DNA of 64,000 nucleotides, taken from the NCBI RefSeq assembly GCF_001553625.1, contig NZ_CP014230.1, positions 2,108,001 through 2,172,000 of the forward strand. The letters run 5' to 3'. The notes under the pieces were generated by a model, which had not been told where the DNA came from, searched no databases, and was given only the letters and a program-made list of their open reading frames with translations. The DNA comes from Desulfomicrobium orale DSM 12838. GTDB taxonomy: Bacteria > Desulfobacterota > Desulfovibrionia > Desulfovibrionales > Desulfomicrobiaceae. This document shows, piece by piece, positions 33,821-43,246 of the stretch (positions are counted from its first letter, which is position 1; every line of letters begins with the position of its first letter). Both the position numbers and the translations under genes were made by a program.

Positions 33821-35134
33821 CTAATATTTTATTTTTGGCGTATATGCTTCTTCAAAAGTTATATCTTGCGTAACCATGACATTAAACCGATAGCCGGGCC
33901 GAATTTCCAGGGTCGGAGCGATGGACAGATTTTTCCGGAAAAGCTCTGCCAGCGCTTGGCCAAGACTTTGCCCCAGGGCCTCGGAAAGCGCATCGGAAGC
34001 CCGCTGACTGTCGCTGGTGTCCGTGTTGCTGCCTTTACTGTCTTTGTTCTGGCTCAGCTCCACGCCAGCAATGACGCCAGAAAGTAAGACGGCGGAGGTG
34101 AACAGACGGAAATAATGATTGTTTACCTGGTCGCGGAAACCAGCATACCCGGCCTGATCAGCGCCCGGCATGGCACCGAGATCGAGGGTCCGGCCATCCG
34201 GGAAGACAATGCGCTGCCACGCCATGAGAATGCGGCTTTGGCCGTACTGAATGCCGGAGTTGTATGCCCCGATGAGCCGGGAGCCTTGCGGAATGAGCAG
34301 ATAGCGCCCGGTCGGCGTGTCATAGACATTGCGGCTGACCTGGGCCATCACTTGCCCCGGCAGCTCGGAATTGATGCCGGAAAGCATGATCGCCGGGATC
34401 ACGAACCCGGCTTGCAGGCTATACGGAGTAAGCGGGTCCTGCATCGAGGAGTCCAGATACCAGCCTGTCCGTTCAAAAGAGTTTACAGAGCTGGCCGAAT
34501 CAGTCCGGCCAGCGGCCAGTCCTCCGGCTGGAGGAGTACCGGTGACGCCCTGTTGAATCTGCTGGACCTTGTTCAGATAGTCCGCCACAGGATCGCCGCC
34601 CGGTGAGAGCCGGGATCGGCTGCCTGTATCCGCAGCATCTTTGGCCGCTGTCGGATTCGTGACAGCCGATGAGAGCGCCGCCAGGCGCTGCTGCCTGATG
34701 CGCTCCCGATGCTGCTCCATCCAGTCAACTTTCGGCGGGGCCGGGATACTCATATTCATCGCCTGGAACTGCGGCGGGATAAAAATCTTGGGTTTGGGCT
34801 CGTCAGCCGACCTGGACTCTTCGGACATTTCCGGCATCTGGAAAGGCGGATGAGTTTCGGCCGCTATGATTGTCTGATCGGCCCACGGATTTGTGACTGC
34901 GGCGGCATACTGCGCCGCGCCATCTGCGGCCCTAGTTTCGCTCTGCTTTTTTTCGGCGGCCTGCTCGTTTGCGCGGTCATGCATGATTTTGAAAACGATC
35001 ATGACGAATATGGCGACCGCCACGGCGCAGATCAGAATCGGTACGTTATTGAGCCTGCGGACGCCGGGTACAGTGCTCGCGCTCAGGTCCTCGTCCTTTT
35101 TCTTCTTGACCTGAAAAAGCTCTCGGAAGTCCAT
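33821..35134 (-). CDS. trbI: Conjugal transfer protein TrbI/VirB10
   Basis: 437 residues from ATG 35134, which overlaps the trbG stop (TGATG); AGGAG lies six bases upstream. Short cytoplasmic N-terminus, one transmembrane helix (VPILICAVAVAIFVMIVFKI), a proline-rich periplasmic linker, then the VirB10 beta-barrel: AGFVIPAIMLSGINSELPG, VYDTPTGRYLLIPQGSRLIG, LDLGAMPGADQAG, and the C-terminal RPGYRFNVMVTQD. It spans both membranes in the channel core. Confidence 0.92.
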   Translation of the reverse strand: MDFRELFQVKKKKDEDLSASTVPGVRRLNNVPILICAVAVAIFVMIVFKIMHDRANEQAAEKKQSETRAADGAAQYAAAVTNPWADQTIIAAETHPPFQMPEMSEESRSADEPKPKIFIPPQFQAMNMSIPAPPKVDWMEQHRERIRQQRLAALSSAVTNPTAAKDAADTGSRSRLSPGGDPVADYLNKVQQIQQGVTGTPPAGGLAAGRTDSASSVNSFERTGWYLDSSMQDPLTPYSLQAGFVIPAIMLSGINSELPGQVMAQVSRNVYDTPTGRYLLIPQGSRLIGAYNSGIQYGQSRILMAWQRIVFPDGRTLDLGAMPGADQAGYAGFRDQVNNHYFRLFTSAVLLSGVIAGVELSQNKDSKGSNTDTSDSQRASDALSEALGQSLGQALAELFRKNLSIAPTLEIRPGYRFNVMVTQDITFEEAYTPKIKY

Positions 35135-36027
35135 CACTTGCTCCTGTTTACGCGGGTAATGACCACCTTTTTCTGCTTTTTGCCTACGCCCGCGATAAGC
35201 TTGGCCGAGTCAAACACCGTGTCCACAATGTAGCGGTCGCCTTGGAGGCGGTAGTTGGCGAGGACCTCTTCCTTGCCGTCCAAAATGAGCAGAGTAGGGG
35301 CCTCGCCGTGCTCCATGCTGGCGGGCATCTGGATGATGGTTTTACGGCCGTCATTGTACACGCGCACCGGGCGGGGATCTTTCCCGTCAATCTCGTAGTC
35401 AAAATCAAGGTCGCCCAGGTACTCGCCGGACTCCGGCAGGACACGTTCCTGGCGCTTGTTCTGCGCCTGTTCACGCATCGCCTGAAATTTGCCCAGAACC
35501 GCATTGGGATAGATGAAGGTCACGCGGGGCATGTAATCCGTGCGGTGACTCTTTAGCTGAAGATGGTAGGTACGGCGGTCAGTCGTAACCAAAAGAGAAG
35601 TTTTCAGGCCGGTATCCAGCGGTTTGATTACAAGGTGCTGGATTTCTCCGGCCCCGGAGCCTGTGACCGCTGGTTCCACGGACCAGCGGGCCGTGTCGCC
35701 GAGATGAATGGACTGGATGGCTTCGCCGGTTTCCAATTCAACGTCTGTGATCTGCATTACCGCGCAAACAATAGACGGATACTGTGCGCCGAACAGATAG
35801 CGCATGGTCCCGTCCGTGGCCTGCGTCGGGGCCACGCTCTGTCCGGACTTCCATTTCTGGATCAGGGCCAGAGAATCTCGCTCGTCTTTTGACAGCGTTA
35901 TGGTTTTTCCGCCGGTCTCCGGCGAAAAAAACGTCTCCTCGATGTCGAGAGGCGGCAACTCGGGCGGAGCAGCCAAAGCCGGGGCGGAAATGGCAAGCAG
36001 CAGGGCGGCAAAGATAATGCGTTTCAT
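35134..36027 (-). CDS. trbG: Conjugal transfer protein TrbG/VirB9
   Basis: 297 residues. Signal peptide (MKRIIFAALLLAISAPALA) and a mature protein with the VirB9 N-terminal half (YPSIVCAVMQITDVELETGE, HLVIKPLDTGLKTSLLVTTD) and C-terminal half (RVYNDGRKTIIQMP, YRLQGDRYIVDTVFD). It forms the outer-membrane-associated core with TrbI and TrbH. ATG 36027 is supported by GAGGAGAAAGTTA; the longer open frame upstream lies antisense to nothing useful and lacks a start signal. Confidence 0.92.
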   Translation of the reverse strand: MKRIIFAALLLAISAPALAAPPELPPLDIEETFFSPETGGKTITLSKDERDSLALIQKWKSGQSVAPTQATDGTMRYLFGAQYPSIVCAVMQITDVELETGEAIQSIHLGDTARWSVEPAVTGSGAGEIQHLVIKPLDTGLKTSLLVTTDRRTYHLQLKSHRTDYMPRVTFIYPNAVLGKFQAMREQAQNKRQERVLPESGEYLGDLDFDYEIDGKDPRPVRVYNDGRKTIIQMPASMEHGEAPTLLILDGKEEVLANYRLQGDRYIVDTVFDSAKLIAGVGKKQKKVVITRVNRSK

Positions 36028-36038
36028 TAACTTTCTCC

Positions 36039-36560
36039 TCAATATCGGGCCACGGTCAGGCGGCGGTATTGCTGGTAAATTGTGTTGACTTTGCGGGCAT
36101 AGGCCATCTGTCTGGCGGGAGTGGGCGAGTGATACGCGCCCACGGCTTTCCAGTTGTAGCCATGCCGTCTTATTTCGAGAGCCAGGATATAGACGCCCAG
36201 GGTCACATTGTTGGCCGGAACCAGGGCGGTTTCCGGGCTGATGCCAAGTTGTGTCAGCCACCGGCTGTTGATCTGCATCAGGCCGATGTCATGAGAGAGG
36301 CCCTTCTCTTTGGCGTCAGCAATGATCCGCAGCGCCGCTTCGGCGCTGTCCGGATAGTAAGCGCGGCCAGCCACGTTCACGGCCCAGGGATGCAGATTGC
36401 TTTCTGTCTTGGCGATGGCTCGCGCGAGCCTGGAGGACACCTTGTATTTTTCGCAGGGTGCGGCGAACAGGTCCACTTCCGCCGCCTGCGCGACGGAGGA
36501 TAACGACAGAAGAAAAAATATCACTGCATGACCCGCTGTAGAGGGGATTGCGACGATCAT
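36039..36560 (-). CDS. VirB1-like lytic transglycosylase
   Basis: 173 residues. Signal peptide up to about residue 26, then an SLT domain: catalytic Glu in AIAKTESNLHPWAVN (about 52), GLMQINSRWL, and YNWKAVGAYHSPTPAR. It opens peptidoglycan for the mating channel. The start overlaps the stop of trbH (ATGA), and the trbG start follows after 11 bp. In IncP this activity is encoded by trbN at another place, so the order here differs. Confidence 0.9.
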   Translation of the reverse strand: MIVAIPSTAGHAVIFFLLSLSSVAQAAEVDLFAAPCEKYKVSSRLARAIAKTESNLHPWAVNVAGRAYYPDSAEAALRIIADAKEKGLSHDIGLMQINSRWLTQLGISPETALVPANNVTLGVYILALEIRRHGYNWKAVGAYHSPTPARQMAYARKVNTIYQQYRRLTVARY

Positions 36561-36943
36561 CGGAGCGCCTTCCGGAACGCGAAAACCTCTCCGGTGGATG
36601 CGCGGACCTGGGCAAAACCTGTGCCCGGTTCATCGCTCAAGGGATTGACGATGTACGCGATACGCACCGCGTCCCTCTTGGGACCGACAGCAAAGCCCTT
36701 GGCCCGTAGCACCTCGTCAAGCGCCTGCCCGAACGCGCCATCCACCAGGACCAGTTCAAGCGGCACCTGTGCCGGAGGATACAAACGGACCAGCTCGTCA
36801 GCGGCCATTTCCGCCATGATTGCCGCATCTCCGGGATATGCGGCGGAAAGGGTGTCCTGAGACACCAGGTTGCCGGATGTCTTCCGCAGGGTGGCGCAGC
36901 CAGCCAGGCCTAAAATGCACAGTAGTATGAGTATTTTCTTCAT
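36557..36943 (-). CDS. trbH: Conjugal transfer lipoprotein TrbH/VirB7-like
   Basis: 128 residues. Lipoprotein signal MKKILILLCILGLAGCATLR with lipobox LAGC, then a small periplasmic domain (PAQVPLELVLVDGAFGQALD). TrbH anchors the TrbG/TrbI core to the outer membrane. AGGAGCCACC precedes ATG 36943. Lies between trbF and the transglycosylase gene, as expected from the B-C-D-E-F-(G)-H order. Confidence 0.82.
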   Translation of the reverse strand: MKKILILLCILGLAGCATLRKTSGNLVSQDTLSAAYPGDAAIMAEMAADELVRLYPPAQVPLELVLVDGAFGQALDEVLRAKGFAVGPKRDAVRIAYIVNPLSDEPGTGFAQVRASTGEVFAFRKALR

Positions 36944-36951
36944 GGTGGCTC

Positions 36952-37650
36952 CTACATTTTTCGAGTCCAGCTGTAGTCTTTGACAAAGAGGCCCAGCGGG
37001 TTCCGTAAAATCTGCTCCTCTGTCGTTTTGGGAGACGACGGAGCGATATAGATATTGAGCAGCGCACGCATATTGTCGCGGCGCAGGAAGGCTCCCTGCC
37101 TGTCCCGAATCTCTTCCACCCAGTCCACCAGCCAAGTCTCTGCTGATTGCGGCAGCACAGACACGATCTGGACAGAGACCATTTCCTTGGCGGCCCGCTT
37201 GAACGGGTTGCGCTCATCATCTCCGTTCATGTGTTCATTCATTTTGAGGAAAGCCGGATCGCCCTGGTTCAACAGGGCATAGACGCGGAACACTGCCTTG
37301 CGCTGGACTGCCACATCCGGCGTGACCATGCGGGCATCCGCAACGAAAGACGCCAGCATGGCCCTCAGAACGCGGTCATCAATCACCGGCGCTCTGGCCG
37401 CGATGCCGACACCCACGGCCTCACCGAGTTTGTCTACTTCCACGATGTAAGGAATGAATTTAGGCTGCTGGCCGATGTAAATCAGTCCGGAGACAGCGCT
37501 CAGGGCGATAATCAGAGCCAACAGGGCAACGATCTGCCAGAGCTTGCGCGAGACCAGCAGCTCCCCTTCATGGGCGTTCCAGACCCGCCGCGCGTTCAGG
37601 TACGGAGATTCCGCCTCCGCCTGATTATTTTTCTTTTTGAACAGGTTCAT
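36952..37650 (-). CDS. trbF: Conjugal transfer protein TrbF/VirB8
   Basis: 232 residues. Cytoplasmic N-terminus with YLNARRVWNAHEGELLVSRK, one transmembrane helix (IVALLALIIALSAVSGLIYI) and the periplasmic NTF2-like VirB8 domain (PKFIPYIVEVDKLGEAVGVG; ending in EEQILRNPLGLFVKDYSW). It nucleates the assembly of the channel. The start overlaps the trbE stop (ATGA). Confidence 0.92.
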   Translation of the reverse strand: MNLFKKKNNQAEAESPYLNARRVWNAHEGELLVSRKLWQIVALLALIIALSAVSGLIYIGQQPKFIPYIVEVDKLGEAVGVGIAARAPVIDDRVLRAMLASFVADARMVTPDVAVQRKAVFRVYALLNQGDPAFLKMNEHMNGDDERNPFKRAAKEMVSVQIVSVLPQSAETWLVDWVEEIRDRQGAFLRRDNMRALLNIYIAPSSPKTTEEQILRNPLGLFVKDYSWTRKM

Positions 37651-40193
37651 GCAAATTCCTCCAAGCTCAAGCCCTTGTCTGCGAGATAGCGATCAACCCA
37701 GGCAGGGCCATGCTTGCGGGCAAGAGCCTGGATGTGCTGCACGGTGTCTGCGTCTGAAGCCCCGGTAATCGCCAGCGTCAGCGGACCGAGGGCGAAGGAA
37801 AAAAGCCTGGCTCCGCGCTCGGATACAAAATAGTAGTCTGATTTTGGGATGGCCCCTGCGATGATTTCGATCTGTTGCTTGTTCAGGCCCATCTTGCGGT
37901 ACGTAGCAGCAGTTTCTTCTGTGCGTGCCTGAGCGTTCGGCAGATAAATCTTGCTGGCTGTGGACTCCATAATCACGTCGAAGATGCCGGAGTTCAGGGC
38001 GTCGGAAATGCTTTGAGTGGCCATGATCAGGGCGCAGTTGTTTTTACGCAGCACCTTGAACCATTCCCGCACCTTGTCCTTGAAAACCGGATGCCCAAGC
38101 AGAATCCAGGCTTCATCCAGAATGATGATGGCGGGCTGGCCCTTCAGACTGCGCTCGATGCGGCGGAACAGATACAGCAGCACCGGGAGCACCCACTTTT
38201 CACCCATGCCAAGCAAGGTCGAAACCTCGAACGTAAAAAACGCGGCTTCTTCTGTGGATACAGTCAGGCCGTCTTGAGCTGCATCCAGCAGCTCACCCAT
38301 TGCACCTTCGATTGTGTAGGGCTTGAGCGCCTGTCTTATCCGCTCATCCTGCACGGCCGCCACAAAGTCCGTCAGCGTCTGGCCGCCGGTCATGGCCATG
38401 CTCTTAAGTGCTGACTGGATTTCATTGCGTTGAGCCGGGTCAACGGACACACCATTGACGCCCAGGACGCTCTCGATCCAGTCCTGCGCCCAGGCAATGT
38501 CTTCCGGCGTAGCCAGGAACTGAAGCGGGCAGAAATTGAGGCCGCTACCAGTTTCCACGATAAAATGACGGCCTCCGCAGGCAGAAGTCAGCGGGTACAG
38601 GCTCATGCCTTTGTCAAAGGCAAAGATGGTCATGCCCTTGTACCGGCGGAACTGCGCGGCCAGAGTGGCCAGCGCCGTGGATTTGCCCGACCCGGTGGGA
38701 CCGAGAATAATGGTGTGCCCCAGGTCCCGGACATGCAGATTCAGCCGAAAAGGTGTCCGGCCGGCCGCAACGCCATAAAGAAGAGCGGGCGAGTCCGGAG
38801 GATACATCGGGCAGGGGCAGTAATCGTCCCCGGTCCAGATGCTCGATGTGGGCAGCAGGTGGGCGAGATTCAGGGTGTTGATGAGCGGACGGCGCACGTT
38901 TTCTTCCCCGTGCCCCGGCAGCGAGCCCATCCAAGCCTCCATCGTGTTGATGGTCTCGATGCGTGCCGCGAAGCCCAGATTAAAAAGCAGTTTCTGAACT
39001 TTTTGCGCGGCGTCATCCAGAACTTCCCGGTCTTCGTCCATGAGCACTACCGTGCTGGTATAATACCCGGCGGAAATCAGGCCGCCCTTGACCTCGGTCA
39101 TGGCCGCTTCAGCGTCCACGGTCATCTCCATAGCATCCTGATCCGGCGGCTTGTTCGTGCGCAGCACCACGTCAATGATGCCTCGCTGTTTCTGCCGCCA
39201 TTTGCGGTGATATTTATTGATAGCGCCGATAGCCTCATGCTGGTCGAGGAAGATGAAGCGGTTGGACCAGCGGTAGGCCACATCCAGATTGGTAAGCGCC
39301 GTCAGGATGCCGGGGCAGGATTCCAGCGGGAATCCGTCAATGGAGACCGTCTGGATGAGTTTGCGCCCGATCCGGGGCACGACGCCGCCAAACAGTTCCT
39401 GCCCGCCCAGCACCGCGTCCAGATGGACGGGGAAAGGCGGCAGTTGCATGGGTTGTGAAATGCCTGTGACGCAGAACTGGAGGTAGGCGAGAAAGTCATC
39501 ATAAATGAGAAGCTGGCCGTCTTCAGATATATGTTCCTGTCCGCGCAGGCGTTGCAGATGGAAAACAGAGGAGAGCCGTGATTCCAGCGTCGAAATGTCC
39601 CGGCGGAACTGCTCCAGCAGCTTGCTGTGATATCCCTCCGGTGTGATCTGGCCGGATTCGTCGTCAAACATCAGGTCCACAAATTTCTGCTGGACCAACA
39701 ATGGAGGATACCAGGTCACGGTCAAGACGTAGAAACCTTCGTACATGGTATCCAGACCCTCAAAGTATCTGCGGCGCTCCTCGTCGATGGCCGCGCTTAC
39801 CCGGTCCGGAAAGTGTGACAGACCTTTGCCGATATAGCTCGGCGCGGCGCGGCGGATGGCGTCTACGTGGATCATCCATCCGCTGCCCAGAGCGGTCAGG
39901 GCGGTGTTCAGGATACCCGCTATCTGGTCGCATTCCTCTTCCGTGGCGTTGGCCAGATCGTCGCCGGAATACAGCCAGGATGCCATGAATGCGCCACTTT
40001 TGCAGACTATTATGCCGTCCTCGATGACCGCGGCATAGTTAAGCAGGTCCGCGACTCCCGGTCCCTTGGATTTGTACTGCCGCAGTGACTTTGCTTTTAT
40101 CTTGCGCAATCCCAGGCCGTCCGATGCAATCAGGATCAGGACCAGCACAAGCACGGCAACGCCAGCGGGCAGGATCAACAAAAGGTCATTCAC
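37647..40193 (-). CDS. trbE: Conjugal transfer ATPase TrbE/VirB4
   Basis: 848 residues. N-terminal membrane segment (LLLILPAGVAVLVLVLILIA), CagE-like N-terminal domain, then the ATPase: Walker A ILGPTGSGKSTALATL (about residue 490), Walker B AIIILDEAWILLGHP (about 690) and the VirB4 signature FKVLRKNNCALIMATQSISD. It energises pilus assembly and DNA transfer. Two base pairs separate its start from trbD. Confidence 0.95.
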   Translation of the reverse strand: MNDLLLILPAGVAVLVLVLILIASDGLGLRKIKAKSLRQYKSKGPGVADLLNYAAVIEDGIIVCKSGAFMASWLYSGDDLANATEEECDQIAGILNTALTALGSGWMIHVDAIRRAAPSYIGKGLSHFPDRVSAAIDEERRRYFEGLDTMYEGFYVLTVTWYPPLLVQQKFVDLMFDDESGQITPEGYHSKLLEQFRRDISTLESRLSSVFHLQRLRGQEHISEDGQLLIYDDFLAYLQFCVTGISQPMQLPPFPVHLDAVLGGQELFGGVVPRIGRKLIQTVSIDGFPLESCPGILTALTNLDVAYRWSNRFIFLDQHEAIGAINKYHRKWRQKQRGIIDVVLRTNKPPDQDAMEMTVDAEAAMTEVKGGLISAGYYTSTVVLMDEDREVLDDAAQKVQKLLFNLGFAARIETINTMEAWMGSLPGHGEENVRRPLINTLNLAHLLPTSSIWTGDDYCPCPMYPPDSPALLYGVAAGRTPFRLNLHVRDLGHTIILGPTGSGKSTALATLAAQFRRYKGMTIFAFDKGMSLYPLTSACGGRHFIVETGSGLNFCPLQFLATPEDIAWAQDWIESVLGVNGVSVDPAQRNEIQSALKSMAMTGGQTLTDFVAAVQDERIRQALKPYTIEGAMGELLDAAQDGLTVSTEEAAFFTFEVSTLLGMGEKWVLPVLLYLFRRIERSLKGQPAIIILDEAWILLGHPVFKDKVREWFKVLRKNNCALIMATQSISDALNSGIFDVIMESTASKIYLPNAQARTEETAATYRKMGLNKQQIEIIAGAIPKSDYYFVSERGARLFSFALGPLTLAITGASDADTVQHIQALARKHGPAWVDRYLADKGLSLEEFA

Positions 40194-40195
40194 AA

Positions 40196-40486
40196 TCAGT
40201 ACTCCCGCAGATTTATGCGGTACGGCGTTGAGCGCGGTGGATAATACTTCGCGTAGCGCCGGTGGCGCAGGTAGACATCACGCATGAACGGATCAGCCTT
40301 TGCCGCCAAGCGCAGCAGGAAGAGAGACAAAAACCAGAGCACCACGGCATAAGCCAGTGACATGAATGTCTGACCCTGTGCAGCCAGGGCAAAGGCAATC
40401 AGCCCCGAGAACATAAGCAATTCGCGGTCGCAGCCCATGAGCAGCAGGGGACGGATCAATGCGCGGTGAAAAGGCGCCGTGTTCAT
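40196..40486 (-). CDS. trbD: Conjugal transfer protein TrbD/VirB3
   Basis: 96 residues with the typical N-terminus [19 protein letters not shown], two close transmembrane helices (about 25-65) and the tail [20 protein letters not shown] small inner-membrane partner of the TrbE ATPase. ATGA overlap with trbC. Confidence 0.9.
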   Translation of the reverse strand: MNTAPFHRALIRPLLLMGCDRELLMFSGLIAFALAAQGQTFMSLAYAVVLWFLSLFLLRLAAKADPFMRDVYLRHRRYAKYYPPRSTPYRINLREY

Positions 40487-40839
40487 GACTGGTCCCCTGT
40501 GATGATTGTGGCTGCATCCTCAGGGATAACCGCACCCTGGCCGAACAGATTGCTCATGATATTATTCGCGGCGATCAGGAGCGCCATGACAAGCACAAGC
40601 AAAAGGATTGAGCGGGTAAAACCGTTCAGGTCACCGCCAAAGATCAGCACTCCACCCGCAACGACAATACCAATGATGCCGAATGTAAATGCAACTGGAC
40701 CGGTAAATGACTGACGAAGATTCGTCAGCCAGGATTCATAAGGCAATCCGCCGCCGCTACCAGCCGAAGCAAATGCATTTTCCGGAAGCAAAGTGGCCAC
40801 AAAGATGAAAACTGCAATCATTGTAAGAAGACTTTTCAT
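40483..40839 (-). CDS. trbC: Conjugative pilin TrbC/VirB2
   Basis: 118 residues: a signal peptide (to about 25, ENAFASAG), then two hydrophobic helices ([20 protein letters not shown] and [18 protein letters not shown]) separated by a short polar loop, the fold of VirB2 pilins. In RP4 it is trimmed and cyclised by TraF, whose gene is at 23146. 25 bp upstream ends trbB. Confidence 0.9.
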   Translation of the reverse strand: MKSLLTMIAVFIFVATLLPENAFASAGSGGGLPYESWLTNLRQSFTGPVAFTFGIIGIVVAGGVLIFGGDLNGFTRSILLLVLVMALLIAANNIMSNLFGQGAVIPEDAATIITGDQS

Positions 40840-40864
40840 GTTCCCTCCAAAAAAGTTGAAAAAA

Positions 40865-41839
40865 TCAGGCTATGTTTTCTAAAATATATCCGGAATCCGT
40901 GTATCCTTTGACCGCGATGATTTCCTTTACTCTCCGCTTGTCCTGATATTTTTCGATGTATACGACATGATGCACTGCCTCACTGATCACATCTTCAACG
41001 TCACGTGGCGCAAATTCGTTACGCATGATGAGTCCGCGCAGTCTGGATAACGCCAGGGCAGCGCTGTTGGCGTGAACGGTCGCAATGCCGCCCTCATGCC
41101 CTGTGTTCCAGGCGTCGAGCAGGTCCAGAGCTGCATGGTCCCGGACTTCGCCCACAAAAATTCTGTTCGGGCGCAGCCGCAGGGATTGTTTGAGAAGCAG
41201 CGTCATGGAGACCGTGGCCGAGGTGTGAAAGAACACGACATTGCGGGCCGTGCACTGGATTTCGCCGGTGTCCTCAATGATGATCAGTCTTTCCTCCGGG
41301 CATGCCTCGGCGATCTGGGCGATCAGAGCATTGGTCAGCGTGGTTTTTCCGGAACTTGTGCCGCCCGCCACCAGGATGTTCTTGTGATCAGCCACAGCAG
41401 CTTTGAGGATGTCGCACTGATTTTGGGTCATGGTTCCGGCGGTCACGTATTGGTCCAGCGTGAACACGCTGGAGGCGCGTTTGCGCAGGGCAAATGTCGG
41501 AGCCGAGACAATGGGCGGCAGAGCGCCTGAGAAGCGGGAGCCGTCGAGCGGAAATTCACCGTCAAGCTGCGGGCTGTCCCACGTCACGACCTTGTTGAGA
41601 CAAGCCGCCACGCTGCGGAACATTGCTTCGGCCTTGTGCCGGGGCATCTGTCCGACCACTTTCATTGGTTCGCCCAGGCGTTCATGCCAGAGCTGACCGT
41701 CCGGATTCAGCATGATTTCGATGGTCTGCGGATCGCGGAGCAGATCAAGTAACTGTTGGCCGCAATTCCGTTCTAATGATGCCAAGTTCCGTTTGCGGGT
41801 AGACTCATCAATTTCAAGCAACGGTTCATTTTTGAGCAT
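40865..41839 (-). CDS. trbB: Conjugal transfer ATPase TrbB/VirB11
   Basis: 324 residues from ATG 41839 (a longer frame upstream overlaps the preceding gene). Secretion-superfamily ATPase: Walker [17 protein letters not shown] (about 155), Asp box [12 protein letters not shown], Walker [17 protein letters not shown] and His box [17 protein letters not shown] hexameric motor at the channel base. First gene of the canonical trb set; the operon continues to trbM without large gaps. Confidence 0.94.
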   Translation of the reverse strand: MLKNEPLLEIDESTRKRNLASLERNCGQQLLDLLRDPQTIEIMLNPDGQLWHERLGEPMKVVGQMPRHKAEAMFRSVAACLNKVVTWDSPQLDGEFPLDGSRFSGALPPIVSAPTFALRKRASSVFTLDQYVTAGTMTQNQCDILKAAVADHKNILVAGGTSSGKTTLTNALIAQIAEACPEERLIIIEDTGEIQCTARNVVFFHTSATVSMTLLLKQSLRLRPNRIFVGEVRDHAALDLLDAWNTGHEGGIATVHANSAALALSRLRGLIMRNEFAPRDVEDVISEAVHHVVYIEKYQDKRRVKEIIAVKGYTDSGYILENIA

Positions 41840-42074
41840 CTTCAGCTTTCCTTTTCTTCTCGTAGTTCTGCAAAATACTGTTGATTCGCAGCAGGTCTTT
41901 TCTGACTTCATCAAGTATGCTCATAGACTTTCCAGATTTCATTTTGGCGTTGATGAACAACTGCTTGCGTATTCCGCCGCATTCCTGCGCACCGCCCTCA
42001 AGTTCCACCTGGAGCTTTTTGATCCGGCTCAGAATGTCGGCGGTGTGGCACATTGCCAGCTGGAGTGTTTTCAT
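41826..42074 (-). CDS. Small helical protein preceding trbB, unknown function
   Basis: 82 residues, mainly helical and charged (SRIKKLQVELEGGAQECGGI; ILDEVRKDLLRINSILQNYE), no membrane segment. The stop overlaps the first codons of trbB by 14 bp, and the gene follows the TraK-like gene by 2 bp, so it belongs to the operon. A relaxosome or regulatory partner is possible; I do not recognise the family. Confidence 0.65.
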   Translation of the reverse strand: MKTLQLAMCHTADILSRIKKLQVELEGGAQECGGIRKQLFINAKMKSGKSMSILDEVRKDLLRINSILQNYEKKRKAEDAQK

Positions 42075-42076
42075 GA

Positions 42077-42286
42077 TTATTCACCTAATTTTAATTCACC
42101 ACGTTTTATCTTTCTACATATTGCTATAAATGTAGTATATGCCATAGTGAATTTACCTTCTTCAGCAAGGACTTCATATATATATTTCAAAGGATATCCT
42201 TTTTTGATCATCATTTCTATGAACTCTTTATTCTCTATAAACTCCACTCTACCTAAATTTCTCGTAAGCCTTTTCCTTTTATCCAT
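42077..42286 (-). CDS. TraK-like small DNA-binding protein (relaxosome accessory)
   Basis: 69 basic residues with the layout of TraK-type oriT-binding proteins: IEMMIKKGYPLKYIYEVLAE, then EGKFTMAYTTFIAICRKIKR, a helix-turn-helix-like pair in which the second helix reads a DNA site. TraK of RP4 binds next to nic. The match is by pattern only. Its stop precedes the next gene by 2 bp and its start directly adjoins the stop of the winged-helix gene. If correct, an oriT should be close by. Confidence 0.55.
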   Translation of the reverse strand: MDKRKRLTRNLGRVEFIENKEFIEMMIKKGYPLKYIYEVLAEEGKFTMAYTTFIAICRKIKRGELKLGE

Positions 42287-43246
42287 TTACAACCCCACAT
42301 TCCGGCGCAACCATGATAGTATATTGCAAGAATTTATGTTATATGTTTTAAGATCAATGTTAATCCCACGCTGTCTAGCATAACAAATTATTGCATAAGC
42401 AGCTCTACGTACGTTATCTTTTAATTCTAATCGGTTTGCAAAAACATTAAACTCTTCATCTTGTATTCTAGAAACTGATAACTGTAGATCAGTTCTTTCT
42501 TTTTGGCGTTTTTTATACTCTATGGCCATTTGGCGATAAGCATCTTCAGTAGCCTTCTGAATAGGAGTCATATCAGTCCATCGCCCATCTTTTAGCCAGT
42601 TGTGCAGCAATGGCACAAAACGCCCATTTTCTCGCTGCCAGCTTTGGTTCTCTCGCTTCTGGCGCTGAATCGCCGACAGGATGACAGACAATTCCGGAAG
42701 CTTTTTTTGCCGCCAGAGTTTGTTCCAGACATTTCGCGCGCGAGTTTCGCATTCATGTTTCGGGTAGAGCGCCCAGATTTGAGTAAACGCTGTCTTTGAT
42801 TCAGACAGCGAGAATTTCCCTTCCTGTGTCTTTGACGCCAATGAAGAAGAGTGGGGGAGGGGAGGGGGAGTATTTTCTTTCTTATTATTAAGATTAGATT
42901 CGGTATCAAAATTTGACGGGTATCCATCAAATTTTGATACCTTTTGTGAAATTTTTTTAACGGTCTGAACGGGATTTAGTAGATAGTATTTGCATCCTCG
43001 AAGGGCATGTTCAATCCAGATCAGTTTTTCGGCTACGAGCTGCCGCAGATACTTTTTCAAACTTGCAATGCTGCATCCGATCCTTCTGGCGAGGGTACGT
43101 TGTGACGGCCAGCAGTGATCCTTGTCGCGGGCATAATCGCAAAGCACCGCATACAGATAGCGGGCTTCAACGCAGAGATTTTTTGATTCAATGTAATCTG
43201 GCATAATCATTCCACGCAATTTTCCTTGGGGAACAAAAGTCTCCAT
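42287..43246 (-). CDS. Winged-helix protein, possible replication initiator of the element
   Basis: 319 residues from ATG 43246 (AAGGA eight bases upstream). N-terminal region about 20-105 is a helix-turn-helix/winged-helix domain (YLYAVLCDYARDKDHCWPSQ, then RTLARRIGCSIASLKKYLRQ) like HTH_36 proteins. A low-complexity linker (PPPLPHSSSLASKTQEG) and a helical C-terminal domain (ARNVWNKLW, PLLHNWLKDGRW) follow; DnaD-like and plasmid Rep proteins have this layout. It is the first gene of the minus-strand operon, and tandem repeats lie upstream of it. Confidence 0.6.
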   Translation of the reverse strand: METFVPQGKLRGMIMPDYIESKNLCVEARYLYAVLCDYARDKDHCWPSQRTLARRIGCSIASLKKYLRQLVAEKLIWIEHALRGCKYYLLNPVQTVKKISQKVSKFDGYPSNFDTESNLNNKKENTPPPLPHSSSLASKTQEGKFSLSESKTAFTQIWALYPKHECETRARNVWNKLWRQKKLPELSVILSAIQRQKRENQSWQRENGRFVPLLHNWLKDGRWTDMTPIQKATEDAYRQMAIEYKKRQKERTDLQLSVSRIQDEEFNVFANRLELKDNVRRAAYAIICYARQRGINIDLKTYNINSCNILSWLRRNVGL